64,000 nucleotides of DNA from Burkholderiaceae bacterium (GCA_030151165.1 JASLEM010000454.1:1-64000), one strand, 5' to 3'. Positions 51,683 through 60,854 are shown, numbered from the stretch's first letter. The notes: generated by a model from the sequence alone, not told the origin. A program made the numbers and translations.

Positions 51683-53335
51683 ATGGAAACGACCTTTGCC
51701 CTCTCTGCACTGACCCTCGGCGCGCTGGCCTTCCTGATGCCGAAGGCGAAGCGGCGGCTCGAGCTGTCGCGCGCCAAGCACGCGTCGCTCACCGGGCACT
51801 CGCGCATGGCCAAGCGGGTGGCGTCGCTGCTGCCCGGCTACGCCTACGACGAGGCACGCTTCTTCGCGTCGGACGACGCGCCCGCCGACGTCGTCGCCCG
51901 CCGCCGCGCCGGCTTCGAGCGCCTCGCCGCGCTGTACGACGAGCGCTTCCCGCGCAGCGCGGCGATGACCGCGCAGGCGCGCGAAGGCATCTCCGACCTG
52001 CAGTTCACCGGCAGCTACCGCGTGCCGTACCAGTTCAGCCCCTACCTGCGCCAGCACCTGAAGACGGGCAGCTTCCTGGCATCCTCGTCCGGCGTGACGG
52101 TCGAGGACCTCGACGGCAACGTCTTCTACGACCTCACCGGCTCGTACGGCGTCAACCTGTTCGGCTACGACGTCTACAAGGAGTGCATCGCCGAGGGCGC
52201 CGCGAAGGTCAACGCGCTCGGGCCCGTGCTCGGCGCGTACCACCCGTGCCTGCTCGAGAACGTCGAGCACCTGCAGCGCATCTCGGGGCTCGACGAGGTC
52301 TCGTTCCACATGTCCGGCACCGAGGCCGTGATGCAGGCGGTGCGCCTCGCTCGTTATCACACGAAGCGCTCGCACCTCGTGCGCTTCTGCGGCGCGTACC
52401 ACGGCTGGTGGGAGGACGTGCAACCCGGCCCCGGCAACCCGCTGCCGCCGCGCGAGACCTACACGCTCGAGGAGATGAGCGACCGCGCGCTGAAGTCGCT
52501 GCGCTCGCGGCGCGACGTCGCGTGCGTGCTCGTCAACCCGCTGCAGGCGCTGCACCCGAACTCCGGCGCGCCGGGCGACTCGTCGCTCGTCGACAGCGGC
52601 CGCCGCGCGTCGTTCGACCGCGCCGCGTACACCGAATGGCTGAAGAAGCTGCGCGCGGTCTGCACCGAGCGCGGCATCGTGCTGATCTTCGACGAGATCT
52701 TCGTCGGCTTCCGCCTCGCCCCCGGCGGTGCGCAGGAGTACTTCGGCGTGCAGGCCGACATGGTCACCTACGGCAAGACGCTGGGCGGCGGGCTGCCGGT
52801 CGGCGTGGTGTGCGGCAAGAGCGCGCTGATGAAGCGCTTCCGCGAGGATCGTCCCGCCGACATCTGCTTCGCCCGCGGCACCTTCAACTCGCACCCGTAC
52901 GTGATGGGCGCGATGAACGCCTTCCTCGCGCGCCTGCAGCGCCCCGAGATCCAGGCCCTGTACGACGGCCTCGACGAACGCTGGAACGAGCGCGCCGCGC
53001 GTCTGAACACGCGGCTCAAGGGCGCCGGCGTGCCGGTGCGCATCGCCAACCTGTCGTCGATCTGGACGGTGCTGTACTCGGCCCCGTCGCGCTACAACTG
53101 GATGCTGCAGTTCTACCTGCGCGCGCACGGCCTCGCGCTGAGCTGGGTCGGCACCGGCCGCTTCATCTTCAGCCTCAACTACGGCGACGCCGACTTCGAC
53201 GCCGTGGTCGAGCGCTTCGTCGCCGCCGCGAGCGAGATGCAGGCCGACGGCTGGTGGTGGGACGATCCGGGCCAGAGCAACCGCTCGATCCGCCGCGGCA
53301 TCCTGCGGGAAATGATTCGTCAACGCTTTGCCTGA
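51683..53335 (+). CDS. class III aminotransferase (glutamate-1-semialdehyde mutase-like)
   Basis: PLP enzyme of 550 aa, longer than the usual 430 because of about 110 N-terminal residues including a signal-anchor-like stretch (TTFALSALTLGALAFLMPKAKRR). The fold-type I marks are GSYGVNLFGYDVYKECI, SFHMSGTEAVMQAVRLAR, GAYHGWWED, LIFDEIFVGFRLAPGG (Asp binding PLP) and the catalytic Lys in MVTYGKTLGGGLP. It resembles HemL-type mutases but also lipid- or polyketide-linked transaminases. It is divergent from psd with 64 nt between. The membrane-anchor-like N-terminus plus psd neighbour suggest a lipid-associated substrate, which is inference. ATG at 51683 follows GTGGGAA. Confidence 0.87.
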   Translation: METTFALSALTLGALAFLMPKAKRRLELSRAKHASLTGHSRMAKRVASLLPGYAYDEARFFASDDAPADVVARRRAGFERLAALYDERFPRSAAMTAQAREGISDLQFTGSYRVPYQFSPYLRQHLKTGSFLASSSGVTVEDLDGNVFYDLTGSYGVNLFGYDVYKECIAEGAAKVNALGPVLGAYHPCLLENVEHLQRISGLDEVSFHMSGTEAVMQAVRLARYHTKRSHLVRFCGAYHGWWEDVQPGPGNPLPPRETYTLEEMSDRALKSLRSRRDVACVLVNPLQALHPNSGAPGDSSLVDSGRRASFDRAAYTEWLKKLRAVCTERGIVLIFDEIFVGFRLAPGGAQEYFGVQADMVTYGKTLGGGLPVGVVCGKSALMKRFREDRPADICFARGTFNSHPYVMGAMNAFLARLQRPEIQALYDGLDERWNERAARLNTRLKGAGVPVRIANLSSIWTVLYSAPSRYNWMLQFYLRAHGLALSWVGTGRFIFSLNYGDADFDAVVERFVAAASEMQADGWWWDDPGQSNRSIRRGILREMIRQRFA

Positions 53336-53357
53336 CCCGTAGAGAATTCGTGAAATT

Positions 53358-53412
53358 CGGGGTCAGGTCTTTCCCGGCAAATTGAAAACTTGCCAGGCAA
53401 GACCTGACCCCG
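53358..53412. repeat. REP-like long inverted repeat after the aminotransferase gene
   Basis: CGGGGTCAGGTCTT (53358-53371) pairs perfectly with AAGACCTGACCCCG (53399-53412). An inner stem is GGCAA (53376-53380) with TTGCC (53390-53394). The stop-codon region of the upstream gene also carries CCTGACCC (53331-53338), offering an alternative pairing. The element may act as terminator and resembles dispersed REP-type hairpins. No transposase is nearby. Confidence 0.75.
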
Positions 53413-53525
53413 ACTTGAGTCCCCGACGCGCGGGATGAAAGAAAACCCTGGCCGAGGCAGTTGCCCCGGCGAGGGTTCGTGGCGACAAGGCGCAGGGCCG
53501 GCGCGCGCGCCGGCCCGCGGCGAGG

Positions 53526-54125
53526 TCAGTGCGACTGCGGTTCGGCGAGCGTCTGGCCGCGCATCAGCAGCAGCGGCGCCTTGTGGTACAGGTAGATGTC
53601 GTGGATCGGGTCGGTGACGATCTTGGTGCCCCACGCGAGGCCCTCGACGAAGCTCTTCGTGGCCCACAGCTGCAGCACGCGGAAGACGAGGCCGGCGGCG
53701 CCGAGCGACAGCCACGCGATGCCGACGTCGTGCACGTAGCCGCGGAAGTCGGTCGCCGGCTCGATCAGGCCGAACACCGACGGCTGGAACCACAGCACGG
53801 CAGGGATCGCGACCCACACGCTCATCAGCACGATCTTGCGGCGGATGTTGTAGCCGACCTTGATCTCTTCCTTGTACTCGTCCGTCGCTTGGTTGACGTG
53901 GTCGTAGCCGCGCGGCTCGAAGAAGAAGTGGCCGGCCTGGCGCGTGGTCATCGAGACGCACCACGCGAGCACCGCGGCGATCGCCGGGTCGACGAACAGC
54001 AGCGCGTAGGCGATGCAGAAGCTGATCGCGCTGACGAGGTGCAGGCTCTGGTTGATGAGGCTGTGGTGGTAGTAGCGGTGGTCGTCCCAGCGCTGGACGC
54101 GGAGAGTCTCGAGAAAGCTGTTCAC
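53526..54125 (-). CDS. conserved membrane protein, possibly Mpo1/DUF962-like
   Basis: 199-aa integral membrane protein. The N-terminus (RWDDHRYYHHSLINQSLHLVSAISFCIAYALLF) has His-rich motifs before the first helix, recalling the HSLINQxLH pattern of Mpo1-like dioxygenases. FEPRGYDHVN and about four to five helices follow. If related, it could act on hydroxy fatty acids; I am not certain. Start is the GTG at 54125, behind GAGGATCAAC. It is divergent from the GT4 gene. An imperfect -10 (CATAAT) is near 54199 on the minus strand. Confidence 0.6.
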   Translation of the reverse strand: MNSFLETLRVQRWDDHRYYHHSLINQSLHLVSAISFCIAYALLFVDPAIAAVLAWCVSMTTRQAGHFFFEPRGYDHVNQATDEYKEEIKVGYNIRRKIVLMSVWVAIPAVLWFQPSVFGLIEPATDFRGYVHDVGIAWLSLGAAGLVFRVLQLWATKSFVEGLAWGTKIVTDPIHDIYLYHKAPLLLMRGQTLAEPQSH

Positions 54126-54250
54126 GTTGATCCTCGTGGTGAAGACGCACGCCGAAGACGTCGGCGACGAAGGCGTGACGGCATGGTGAAGGCGGATTAT
54201 GAAAATGCCGTGTCGTTGCCGTGAACTTGCCGAGTCGAAACGCCGCGGCG

Positions 54251-54284
54251 CTGTCATCGAACTGTTGCAGCGCCTCGTCATGAT
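54251..54284 (+). promoter_or_regulatory. Pho-box-like promoter of the GT4 gene
   Basis: CTGTCAT-CGAA-CTGTTGC (54251-54268) is close to the PhoB consensus in both half-sites. After 10 nt comes CATGAT (54279-54284), a fair -10. The GT4 start codon is about 37 nt further. The two half-sites and spacing make this one of the two best sites in the window. Confidence 0.6.
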
Positions 54285-54320
54285 GGCGCCACCATCGCAA
54301 CCCGATCGAAGGGACGACTC

Positions 54321-55529
54321 GTGGATCAACCTGCCGCCCACCAACGTGCCCTGCGGATCGCCTGCGTCACGGAGACGTACCCGCCCGAGGTCAACGGCGT
54401 GGCGGTCACCGTCGCGAAGATCGTCGAGGGCCTGCGCGCCCGCCACCACGTGCAGCTGATCCGCCCGCGCCAGGCGCGCGCCGACCGGCCCGCGTCCAGC
54501 GACGGCTTCGAGGAAGTGCTGATGCGCGGCGCGCCGATCCCGCGCTACCCCGGCCTGCGCATGGGCCTGCCGTGCAGGCGCACGCTGGTGCGGCTGTGGA
54601 CGCGCGAGCGGCCCGACGTCGTCCACATCGCGACGGAAGGCCCGCTCGGCCGCTCCGCGCTGCAGGCCGCGCGCTCGCTGGGCCTGCCGGTGTGCTCGGA
54701 CTTCCGCACCAACTTCCACGCCTACAGCCAGCACTACGGCTTCGGCGTGCTGCGCACGGCCATCATGGGCTACCTGCGCCGCTTCCACAACGCGACACAG
54801 GGCACGATGGTGCCGACCGACGCGCTGCGCAAGGAGCTCGAGGCCGACGGCTTCCGCAACGTGACGACCGTTTCGCGCGGCGTCGACCTGCGCCGCTTCG
54901 ACCCGGCGCGCCGCAGCGACACGCTGCGCGCGCAATGGGGTGCCGGCCCGGACGATCTGGTCGTCGCCTACGTCGGCCGTCTCGCGCCCGAGAAGAACCT
55001 CGGCGTGTTCATCGCCGCGGTCGACGCGATCCGCCAGAAGAACCCGCGCGTGAAGCTACTGCTCGTCGGCGACGGCCCGATGAACGCGGAGCTGCGCACG
55101 CGCTGCCCCGACGCGGTCTTCGCGGGCCAGCGCACGGGCGACGACCTCGCCGCGCACTACGCGTCGGCCGACCTGTTCCTGTTCCCCAGCGTCACCGAGA
55201 CCTTCGGCAACGTCACGACCGAAGGCATGGCCAGCGGCCTCGCGGTGGTCGCGTTCGACTACGCCGCGGCCGCGCGCCTGATCCGCCACGACGTCAACGG
55301 CGCGCTCGTGCCGTTCGGCGACGCGGCCGCCTTCGTCGCGACGGCGCAGCGCGTCGCGTCCGACCTCGCGCACTGCCGCGCGATGGGCGCGCAGGCGCGC
55401 GTGACGGCGCTCGAGCTGGACTGGAGCGGCGTCGTCGCGCAGTTCGAGCAGGTGCTCGCCTCGGTGATGCGCCAGCGGGACGCGGCCTTCGGCCACGCGC
55501 TGGCCGCGACGCCGCACTCGCCTGCTTGA
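54321..55529 (+). CDS. family 4 glycosyltransferase (glycolipid/mannosyltransferase-like)
   Basis: GT-B enzyme of 402 aa. The N-domain is IACVTETYPPEVNGVAVTVAKIVEGLRARHHV, with FRTNFHAYSQHYGFG. The C-domain is VVAYVGRLAPEKNLGVFIAAVDAI, LLLVGDGPMNAELR, and the E-x7-E type loop in SVTETFGNVTTEGMASGLAVVAFD. This is the group containing GDP-mannose or UDP-sugar dependent lipid mannosyl/glucosyltransferases such as MgtA, SqdX and Agt. GTG at 54321 follows AAGGGA. The Pho-box-like element suggests phosphate-starvation induction, as known for non-phosphorus glycolipid synthesis in other bacteria. Acceptor unknown. Confidence 0.92.
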   Translation: MDQPAAHQRALRIACVTETYPPEVNGVAVTVAKIVEGLRARHHVQLIRPRQARADRPASSDGFEEVLMRGAPIPRYPGLRMGLPCRRTLVRLWTRERPDVVHIATEGPLGRSALQAARSLGLPVCSDFRTNFHAYSQHYGFGVLRTAIMGYLRRFHNATQGTMVPTDALRKELEADGFRNVTTVSRGVDLRRFDPARRSDTLRAQWGAGPDDLVVAYVGRLAPEKNLGVFIAAVDAIRQKNPRVKLLLVGDGPMNAELRTRCPDAVFAGQRTGDDLAAHYASADLFLFPSVTETFGNVTTEGMASGLAVVAFDYAAAARLIRHDVNGALVPFGDAAAFVATAQRVASDLAHCRAMGAQARVTALELDWSGVVAQFEQVLASVMRQRDAAFGHALAATPHSPA

Positions 55530-55606
55530 GGCCGGCGACTTTCCACGCTCGCCGGCCTGAGGCGTGCGATCTCCGGCGTCGGCCGGCCTGAACCGCGCCG
55601 CGGTCC

Positions 55607-56932
55607 TCAGAGCCCGGTGACGGGCGATGCGTCGGCCGCGATCGCGCCGCAGCGCCGCTGCCGCGCGCGCTCGCGCAGGATCAGCGCACCGAGCGCGAGC
55701 GCGACCAGCAGACCCAACCCAGTCATCAGCACGCACAGCGGCACCGCGAACGCGACGAGGCCCGCGTAGACGCCGAGGAAGGCCAGCACGCTCGCGTTCT
55801 CGTTGGCGCCCTGCACCGCGATCGAGCGACCCGCGCTCATCAACGCGTTGCCGCGGTCCTGCAGCAGAGCGTTGAGCGGCACCACCATCAGCCCGCCGAC
55901 GATGCCCACCGCGATCAGCATCGGGATCGCGAAGACGAAGGTGTTGGTGAACGCGACGAACACCATCATCAGGCCGAACACGACGCCCGCGTAGAGCATG
56001 TTCTTGGCGCGCGCGAGCGGCACCCAGCGCGCCGCCGCGCCCGCGCCCGCGATCACGCCCACCGCCACCGCGGCCTGCAGGAACGCGGCCTGGTCGAGCG
56101 GCACGTGCATGCGCTCGCTCGCCCAGCGCAGCACGGCGAACTGCAGCGTCGCGCCGACGCCCCAGAAGATCGTCGTCACCGCGAGCGACAGGCCGCCGTC
56201 GGGGTCGCGCCACAGCAGGCGGTTGGCGCGCAGGAAGTCGCGCACGAGCGCCACCGGATGCAGCCCGGTCGACGGGTAGCGCGCGCCGCTGTCCGGCACG
56301 CCGAGGTTGAGTGCGCCGGCGAGCAGGTAGACAAGCAGCAGCACGACGAGCGACGGCACGAGCGACGGGAACACGCCGCCCGCGCACGCCGGCACGCACG
56401 CGTGCGCGCCGGCCCCGAACAGCGACAGGAACAGCGGGCTCACGAGCAGGCCGCCGAGGCCGGTGCCGAGCAGCACCGCGCAGACCGCGGCGACCTCGAT
56501 GAAGCCGTTGGCGGCGACGAGCTGGTCGACGCGCACGAGCTCGGTCGCGAGGCCGTACTTCGCGGGCGCGTACGCCGCGGCGCCGAGCCCGACGACGACG
56601 AACGCCGCGATCGGGTTCGCGCCGGCCAGCAGGCTCACGACGCCCAGCACCTTGACGGCGTTCATCCACGCCATCAGCCGCGCCTTCGGGAACGCGTCGG
56701 CGAGCGGCCCGACGAAGGGCGCAAGCACGACGTACGAGACGATGAAGCCGACCTTCAACATCGGCGCCCACCACGCCGGCAGGCCCTGCTGCTGCAGCAG
56801 GGCGATCGTGACGATCAGCAGCGCGTTGTCCGCCAGCGCGGAGCAGAACTGCGCGGCGAGCAGGATCAGGAACGAGGCCGGCATCAGCCCGGCCCGGTGC
56901 GGAAAGGAAAGATCGGGGGGGATCGCGGCCAT
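55607..56932 (-). CDS. lplT: lysophospholipid transporter (LplT family MFS)
   Basis: 441-aa MFS-fold membrane protein with about 12 helices: SFLILLAAQFCSALADNALLIVTIALL and LAPFVGPLADAFPKARLMAWMNAVKVLG match LplT, which flips lysophospholipids across the inner membrane. FSALADNAL is the classic start. No acyltransferase/ligase (Aas) domain is fused to it or adjacent. ATG at 56932 (MAAIPPDLSFPH). Two Pho-box-like repeats lie upstream on the same strand. Confidence 0.92.
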   Translation of the reverse strand: MAAIPPDLSFPHRAGLMPASFLILLAAQFCSALADNALLIVTIALLQQQGLPAWWAPMLKVGFIVSYVVLAPFVGPLADAFPKARLMAWMNAVKVLGVVSLLAGANPIAAFVVVGLGAAAYAPAKYGLATELVRVDQLVAANGFIEVAAVCAVLLGTGLGGLLVSPLFLSLFGAGAHACVPACAGGVFPSLVPSLVVLLLVYLLAGALNLGVPDSGARYPSTGLHPVALVRDFLRANRLLWRDPDGGLSLAVTTIFWGVGATLQFAVLRWASERMHVPLDQAAFLQAAVAVGVIAGAGAAARWVPLARAKNMLYAGVVFGLMMVFVAFTNTFVFAIPMLIAVGIVGGLMVVPLNALLQDRGNALMSAGRSIAVQGANENASVLAFLGVYAGLVAFAVPLCVLMTGLGLLVALALGALILRERARQRRCGAIAADASPVTGL

Positions 56933-56992
56933 CGTGTCCCTCGGCGGTCGACTGTGTCTGCCGAGAGGATCGTTCAGCTTGATGAAACCCGA

Positions 56993-57042
56993 ATGACGGT
57001 CACATGAACATTGCGCGAATCGATGTGACGCAACGGTGACGG
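56993..57042 (-). promoter_or_regulatory. Pho-box-like repeats upstream of lplT
   Basis: Minus strand: CCGTCAC-CGTT-GCGTCAC (57042-57025) and TGTTCAT-GTGA-CCGTCAT (57010-56993), each 7-4-7. The start codon is about 60 nt from the second. No good -10 is at the exact expected distance, so confidence is moderate. Confidence 0.4.
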
Positions 57043-57059
57043 TGACGGAAGATCGCGGC

Positions 57060-57332
57060 TCAGCGCTCGCCGTCGAAGAACAGCTTGAAGACGTCGGGCT
57101 CGTTGACTTCGCGCAGCATGATGCCGGGCAGCGCCTCGACGAACGCGTCGGACGGCGACAGCGTGTCGAAGTCGACGGGCATCGTCTCGGCCCACACCGG
57201 CTCGTCGTCGATGCCGCGCGGCTTCACGCGCGCGATGAGGTGCGCCATCGACGGCAACTGCTCCCAGTCGATGCCCTTGTCGGGCATCGGTGCGCGGTAG
57301 TTCGGCGTGGACGGGCGGGCGGCGTTGTGCAT
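57060..57332 (-). CDS. hypothetical small protein (90 aa)
   Basis: Soluble, acidic: MHNAARPSTPNYRAPMPDKGI at the start, then WEQLPSMAHLIARVKPRGID, WAETMPVDFDTLSPSDAFVEALPGIMLREVN. No domain recognised. AAGGAAACCACCGCC precedes the ATG at 57332. It might be a regulatory or partner protein. It is co-directional with lplT but separated by 127 nt including the Pho-like repeats, so it is not obviously in the same operon. Confidence 0.6.
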   Translation of the reverse strand: MHNAARPSTPNYRAPMPDKGIDWEQLPSMAHLIARVKPRGIDDEPVWAETMPVDFDTLSPSDAFVEALPGIMLREVNEPDVFKLFFDGER

Positions 57333-57527
57333 GGCGGTGGTTTCCTTCGACAGCCTGAACGTTACGCGCCGCCGCGTTGTCCGATGGCCGGATAAGCGGC
57401 GGCGCGGTCGCGCAGATCGCCTGCAGGCACCGCGCGGCGTGAACTTGTTGGCAGACCGGCAGGCCGCGAGGTGTCGGGGTGACGTCGGCGTGGCGGTGGC
57501 GAGCGACGCCGCGCCGACGCGCCGCGC

Positions 57528-57995
57528 TCACTCGCGCGAATCTTCGCGGCGCACGCCGTTGATCGCGCGATCGGCCGCATGCAGCGCGGCGTCGATGTGC
57601 AGCACCGACATCCGTTGCGCGCCGCGCGCTGCGGCGTCGTCCTCCTGGCGCGCGACGTCCTCGCGGGCGCGGCGCATCAGGTCGATGGCCGCGTGCAGGC
57701 GGCCCGCGTAGCCGGGGTTCGCGTCCGGCGGCGGGGTGAAGTTCATGTCCTTGCCGTCGGCCATCGCGGCGTGCGAGACGGCCTGGATCGCGGCGGCGAC
57801 TTCGTCGGAGACGACCATCTCGTCTTCCATGATCTGCCCGTCCTCGGGCCGACGATGGTCGACCTGCCATTGCGCCGCGCGCAGGTCGGACAGTGCGTGC
57901 AGGTAGTGCGGGTGCTGGCCCAGGTCGTCGGCGAATGCCGAGGCGCACAGCAGCAGCGGGATGGCGGCCAGCGCGGCGCGAAGGACGGGTTTCAT
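57528..57995 (-). CDS. hypothetical periplasmic protein (155 aa)
   Basis: Signal peptide MKPVLRAALAAIPLLLCASAFA, then an all-helical mature part: HPHYLHALSDLRAAQWQVDHRRPEDGQ, MEDEMVVSDEVAAAIQAVSHAAMADG, YAGRLHAAIDLMRRAREDVARQEDD, VLHIDAALHAADRAINGV. The repeating short helices suggest a four-helix bundle. Such proteins are common near other envelope genes, without known function. ATG at 57995 (MKPVL). Confidence 0.75.
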   Translation of the reverse strand: MKPVLRAALAAIPLLLCASAFADDLGQHPHYLHALSDLRAAQWQVDHRRPEDGQIMEDEMVVSDEVAAAIQAVSHAAMADGKDMNFTPPPDANPGYAGRLHAAIDLMRRAREDVARQEDDAAARGAQRMSVLHIDAALHAADRAINGVRREDSRE

Positions 57996-58140
57996 GGCTT
58001 GACTCCGATCGATGAGGTCGTTGTGGTTGGTGGTCTCGAGGACGGCTCGCCGTGGCCGCCGCTCACCTCCACAACGGCCGCCGTCCGGTCGCCGCCGACG
58101 CATTGCACTGAGCCCAAGCTGAAAGCGGTTGCGAGTCGTA

Positions 58141-60081
58141 TCAGAGCGACGTCGTCCCCAGCAGCAGATGCCCCTGCCACGCCATGAACGCGAGCCCGAT
58201 CGCGGCCAGCAGCATCAGCACGGCGTGGATGCGGCTCCACCACCACACCCCGCGCGCGCTCGCGCCGCGCAGCGCCGCGCCGGCCGCGAGCGGCACCGCG
58301 ACGAGCGCCAGCCAGGCCGCGGCCTGCACGACGCGCAGGCCGTCGATCACGTGGACGTTTGTCATCACGAACTCGCCGCCGTTGTCGACGAGCGTCAGCG
58401 GCACGAACAGGAGCGCCCACGGCAGCGCGCCGAGGAAGGCCGCGAGCCGCAGCGACGCGCGTGCGCGCTGCTCGCGCGGATCGGCGGGCGGCAACACGTC
58501 GTGATGGCGGCGGATCATCGCGGCGACGGGCCACGCCAGCAAGGTCGCGAGCATCATGAAGAGCGACGCGCCGAGCACCGCGCGCATCAGCCGGCCGTCG
58601 CGCGCGAGCGGCATGTGCTGCTCCACTTCGACCGGCAGGTGGTTGGCCATCTGCCACTGGCCGGTGTGATCGCGGTTGAAGAAGAGCTTGCGCGTCGAAT
58701 CCTCCGGGCTCTGCCACACGCCGTGGCCCAGCGAGCGGAACTTGACGGGGCGATCGTCGAGGCCGTTGACGCCACCAACGGTCAGCACGCCGTCGCCGTC
58801 GATCCGCACGACCTGCTGCCCCAGCAACGCCGCGAGATAGAGCGGCCCGCTCTCGTTGCGGCGGCTGCTCATGTAGGTGCCGGCGAGGCCGTCGGTCTCG
58901 GACGCGGCCGGCGCGCCCGCCGGAAAGACGGTGGCCGGCGCGGGGAAGTAGCGCGCCATGAAGCGCCGCATCAGCTGGTCGCGCAGCACGTGCTTGCCGA
59001 GGCCGTTCTGCGAGACGTACAGGCCGACGTGCTGCGCGGGGAGCAGGTACAGGCCGGTGTGGAACCACTCGGAGTCGCCGCCGTGGCCGATGACGTGCTG
59101 CGGGTAGGCGAGGTCCTCCCAGAAACCGAGCGCGAACGCAGGCCCGCGCGGATGCGGCCACCACTGCGGCGTCTGCATCTGCGCGAGCGTCGCGGGCTGG
59201 AGGACGCGGGGCGCGCCCGCCGTGTCGTCCGGCAGGTTGGCGATCATGAAGCGCGCCATGTCCGCCGCGCTCGACGACACGCTGCCCGCCGGCGCGACGC
59301 GGATCAGCTCGAACGGCTGCGGCGCGTCGGCGCCTTCGAGATAGCCGCGCGACATCAGCGGCGCGAGCCCCGGCGGCAGCGGCTGCACGAAGGTCGTGTG
59401 CGCCATGCCCAGCGGCGCGAGGACATGGGCCTGCGCGTAGGCGTCGAACGGCTCGCCCGAGACGCGCTGCACGATGTAGCCCGCGAGCGCCGCGCCGTAG
59501 TTCGAATAGGCGACCACCGTGCCCGGCGCCCACAGGCGCGCGGGGACGTGGTGCACGAGGTAGTCGCGCAGGTCGAGCGGCTCGCCCTCCTTCGCCCACA
59601 TGCCCCGTACCGTATCCTCGAAACCGGCCGTGTGCGTCATCAGCGCACGCAGCGTGATCGGCTTGCCGAAGGCGCGCGGCAGCGGGAAGTCGACGTATTG
59701 CTGGACGTCGGCGTCGAGCTCGAGCCGGTGCTGCTCGACGAGCTGCATCACGGCCGTCCACATGAACAGCTTGGAGGTCGAGCCGATGCGCATCAGCGTG
59801 TCGGCCGACATCGGCACACGGCGCTCGCGGTCGGCCAGGCCGTAGCCGCGCGCGAGCAGCACCTGGCCATCCTTGACGACCGCGACCGAGACGCCGTTGA
59901 TGCCGGCGCGGTCCATCTCGACCGGCAGGTAGCCGTCGACGAAGGCGGCGACATCGGCGGCCGTCAGCTCGTGCGGCGTCGCCGCGTCGTCGGCGGCCTG
60001 CGACGCGCCCGGCGCGAACACGAGCGCCGCGGCGACCAGCGAGCCCGCGAAGGCCCGCGCCAGCACCCGGCGCGCGTTCAC
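58141..60081 (-). CDS. class C beta-lactamase-related serine hydrolase with C-terminal membrane domain
   Basis: 646 aa. Signal peptide, then the beta-lactamase/PBP4* domain (about 45-400). The nucleophile motif SxxK is in IGSTSKLFMW, YxN in VVAYSNYGAALAG, and the third motif is HGGDSEWFHT. The C-terminal 130 residues hold three or four helices (LGASLFMMLATLLAWPVAAMI, LAAFLGALPWALLFVPL, AAWLALVAVPLAAGAAL). It is probably a periplasmic hydrolase or D-Ala-peptidase/esterase, anchored by its tail. GTG at 60081 overlaps the stop of the preceding gene (GTGA), indicating coupling. Confidence 0.9.
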   Translation of the reverse strand: MNARRVLARAFAGSLVAAALVFAPGASQAADDAATPHELTAADVAAFVDGYLPVEMDRAGINGVSVAVVKDGQVLLARGYGLADRERRVPMSADTLMRIGSTSKLFMWTAVMQLVEQHRLELDADVQQYVDFPLPRAFGKPITLRALMTHTAGFEDTVRGMWAKEGEPLDLRDYLVHHVPARLWAPGTVVAYSNYGAALAGYIVQRVSGEPFDAYAQAHVLAPLGMAHTTFVQPLPPGLAPLMSRGYLEGADAPQPFELIRVAPAGSVSSSAADMARFMIANLPDDTAGAPRVLQPATLAQMQTPQWWPHPRGPAFALGFWEDLAYPQHVIGHGGDSEWFHTGLYLLPAQHVGLYVSQNGLGKHVLRDQLMRRFMARYFPAPATVFPAGAPAASETDGLAGTYMSSRRNESGPLYLAALLGQQVVRIDGDGVLTVGGVNGLDDRPVKFRSLGHGVWQSPEDSTRKLFFNRDHTGQWQMANHLPVEVEQHMPLARDGRLMRAVLGASLFMMLATLLAWPVAAMIRRHHDVLPPADPREQRARASLRLAAFLGALPWALLFVPLTLVDNGGEFVMTNVHVIDGLRVVQAAAWLALVAVPLAAGAALRGASARGVWWWSRIHAVLMLLAAIGLAFMAWQGHLLLGTTSL

Positions 60082-60854
60082 GGCAGCACCTGCAGGTGCC
60101 GCTCGGTGCGGTAATCCGTGTTCTCGCCGGCGCCCTTGGCCGAGCCCCTCTCGTCGTCGCGCAACGCGACGAGGCGGTCGCCGACCACCGTGAAGCCGCG
60201 GGTCTGCTCGTCGTGCATCTCGAACTTGATGACGACGAACGCGCTGCCCGAGAGGTCGAGCCGGCGGCTGCTCGCGAGCGGCGTGCCGTCGGCCGCGATC
60301 CAGACGCTCAGCACCGACTTGAACTCCTTCGCGTACTTGCGATCCTTCTCGGCGAGGGTGTCGATGCCGCTCTCGAACACGAGCTTGCGCGCGGCCTTGC
60401 CGTCCACGGTGTCGGCCGACTCGCCCTTGAACGTCGCCTCGTCGACCTCGCGCGCGAGCGCGGGCGCCGCGGACGCGATCGCGTGGAGTTCGGCGATGCC
60501 CAGCTGGCCCAGCGTCTGCTCGATCGGCTTGGCCGCCTTCTTGTCCTTCACCGCGGCGCGCTGCTCGGCGTCGGCGCGCGCGAGCAGGTCGCGACCGTAC
60601 AGCGGCGCGAGGCCGCGCGCGCCGTCCTCCAGGCCGAGGCTCACGTTGCCGGTGTGCTCCTCGGCGTCCTTGCCGTCGCCGGTGCGGCGCCAGTCGCGCG
60701 CGTCGATGGTGGCCTTCAGCGGCGTCGTGCCGGGCAGGCGGGCGAGCGCGGCGTGGAGGTCGGCGAGGCCGTCGGCGTGGGCGGCGCCGCAGGCGAGCGC
60801 CAGCAGCGCGCTCGTGGCGAACACGGGCAGGCGTCGGAGTCCGGTCGAGGTCAT
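60078..60854 (-). CDS. hypothetical exported protein upstream of the serine hydrolase
   Basis: 258 aa with signal peptide (LPVFATSALLALACGAAHA). The mature domain (DLHAALARLPGTTPLKATIDARDWRRTG, EHTGNVSLGLEDGARGL, VWIAADGTPLASSRRLDLSGSAFVVIKFEMHDEQTRGFTVVGDRLVALRDDERGSAKG) is beta-rich and resembles periplasmic lipoprotein-carrier-like (LolA-type) folds, although I cannot name a family with certainty. It is translationally coupled to the serine hydrolase. ATG at 60854 (MTSTGLRR). Confidence 0.7.
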   Translation of the reverse strand: MTSTGLRRLPVFATSALLALACGAAHADGLADLHAALARLPGTTPLKATIDARDWRRTGDGKDAEEHTGNVSLGLEDGARGLAPLYGRDLLARADAEQRAAVKDKKAAKPIEQTLGQLGIAELHAIASAAPALAREVDEATFKGESADTVDGKAARKLVFESGIDTLAEKDRKYAKEFKSVLSVWIAADGTPLASSRRLDLSGSAFVVIKFEMHDEQTRGFTVVGDRLVALRDDERGSAKGAGENTDYRTERHLQVLP

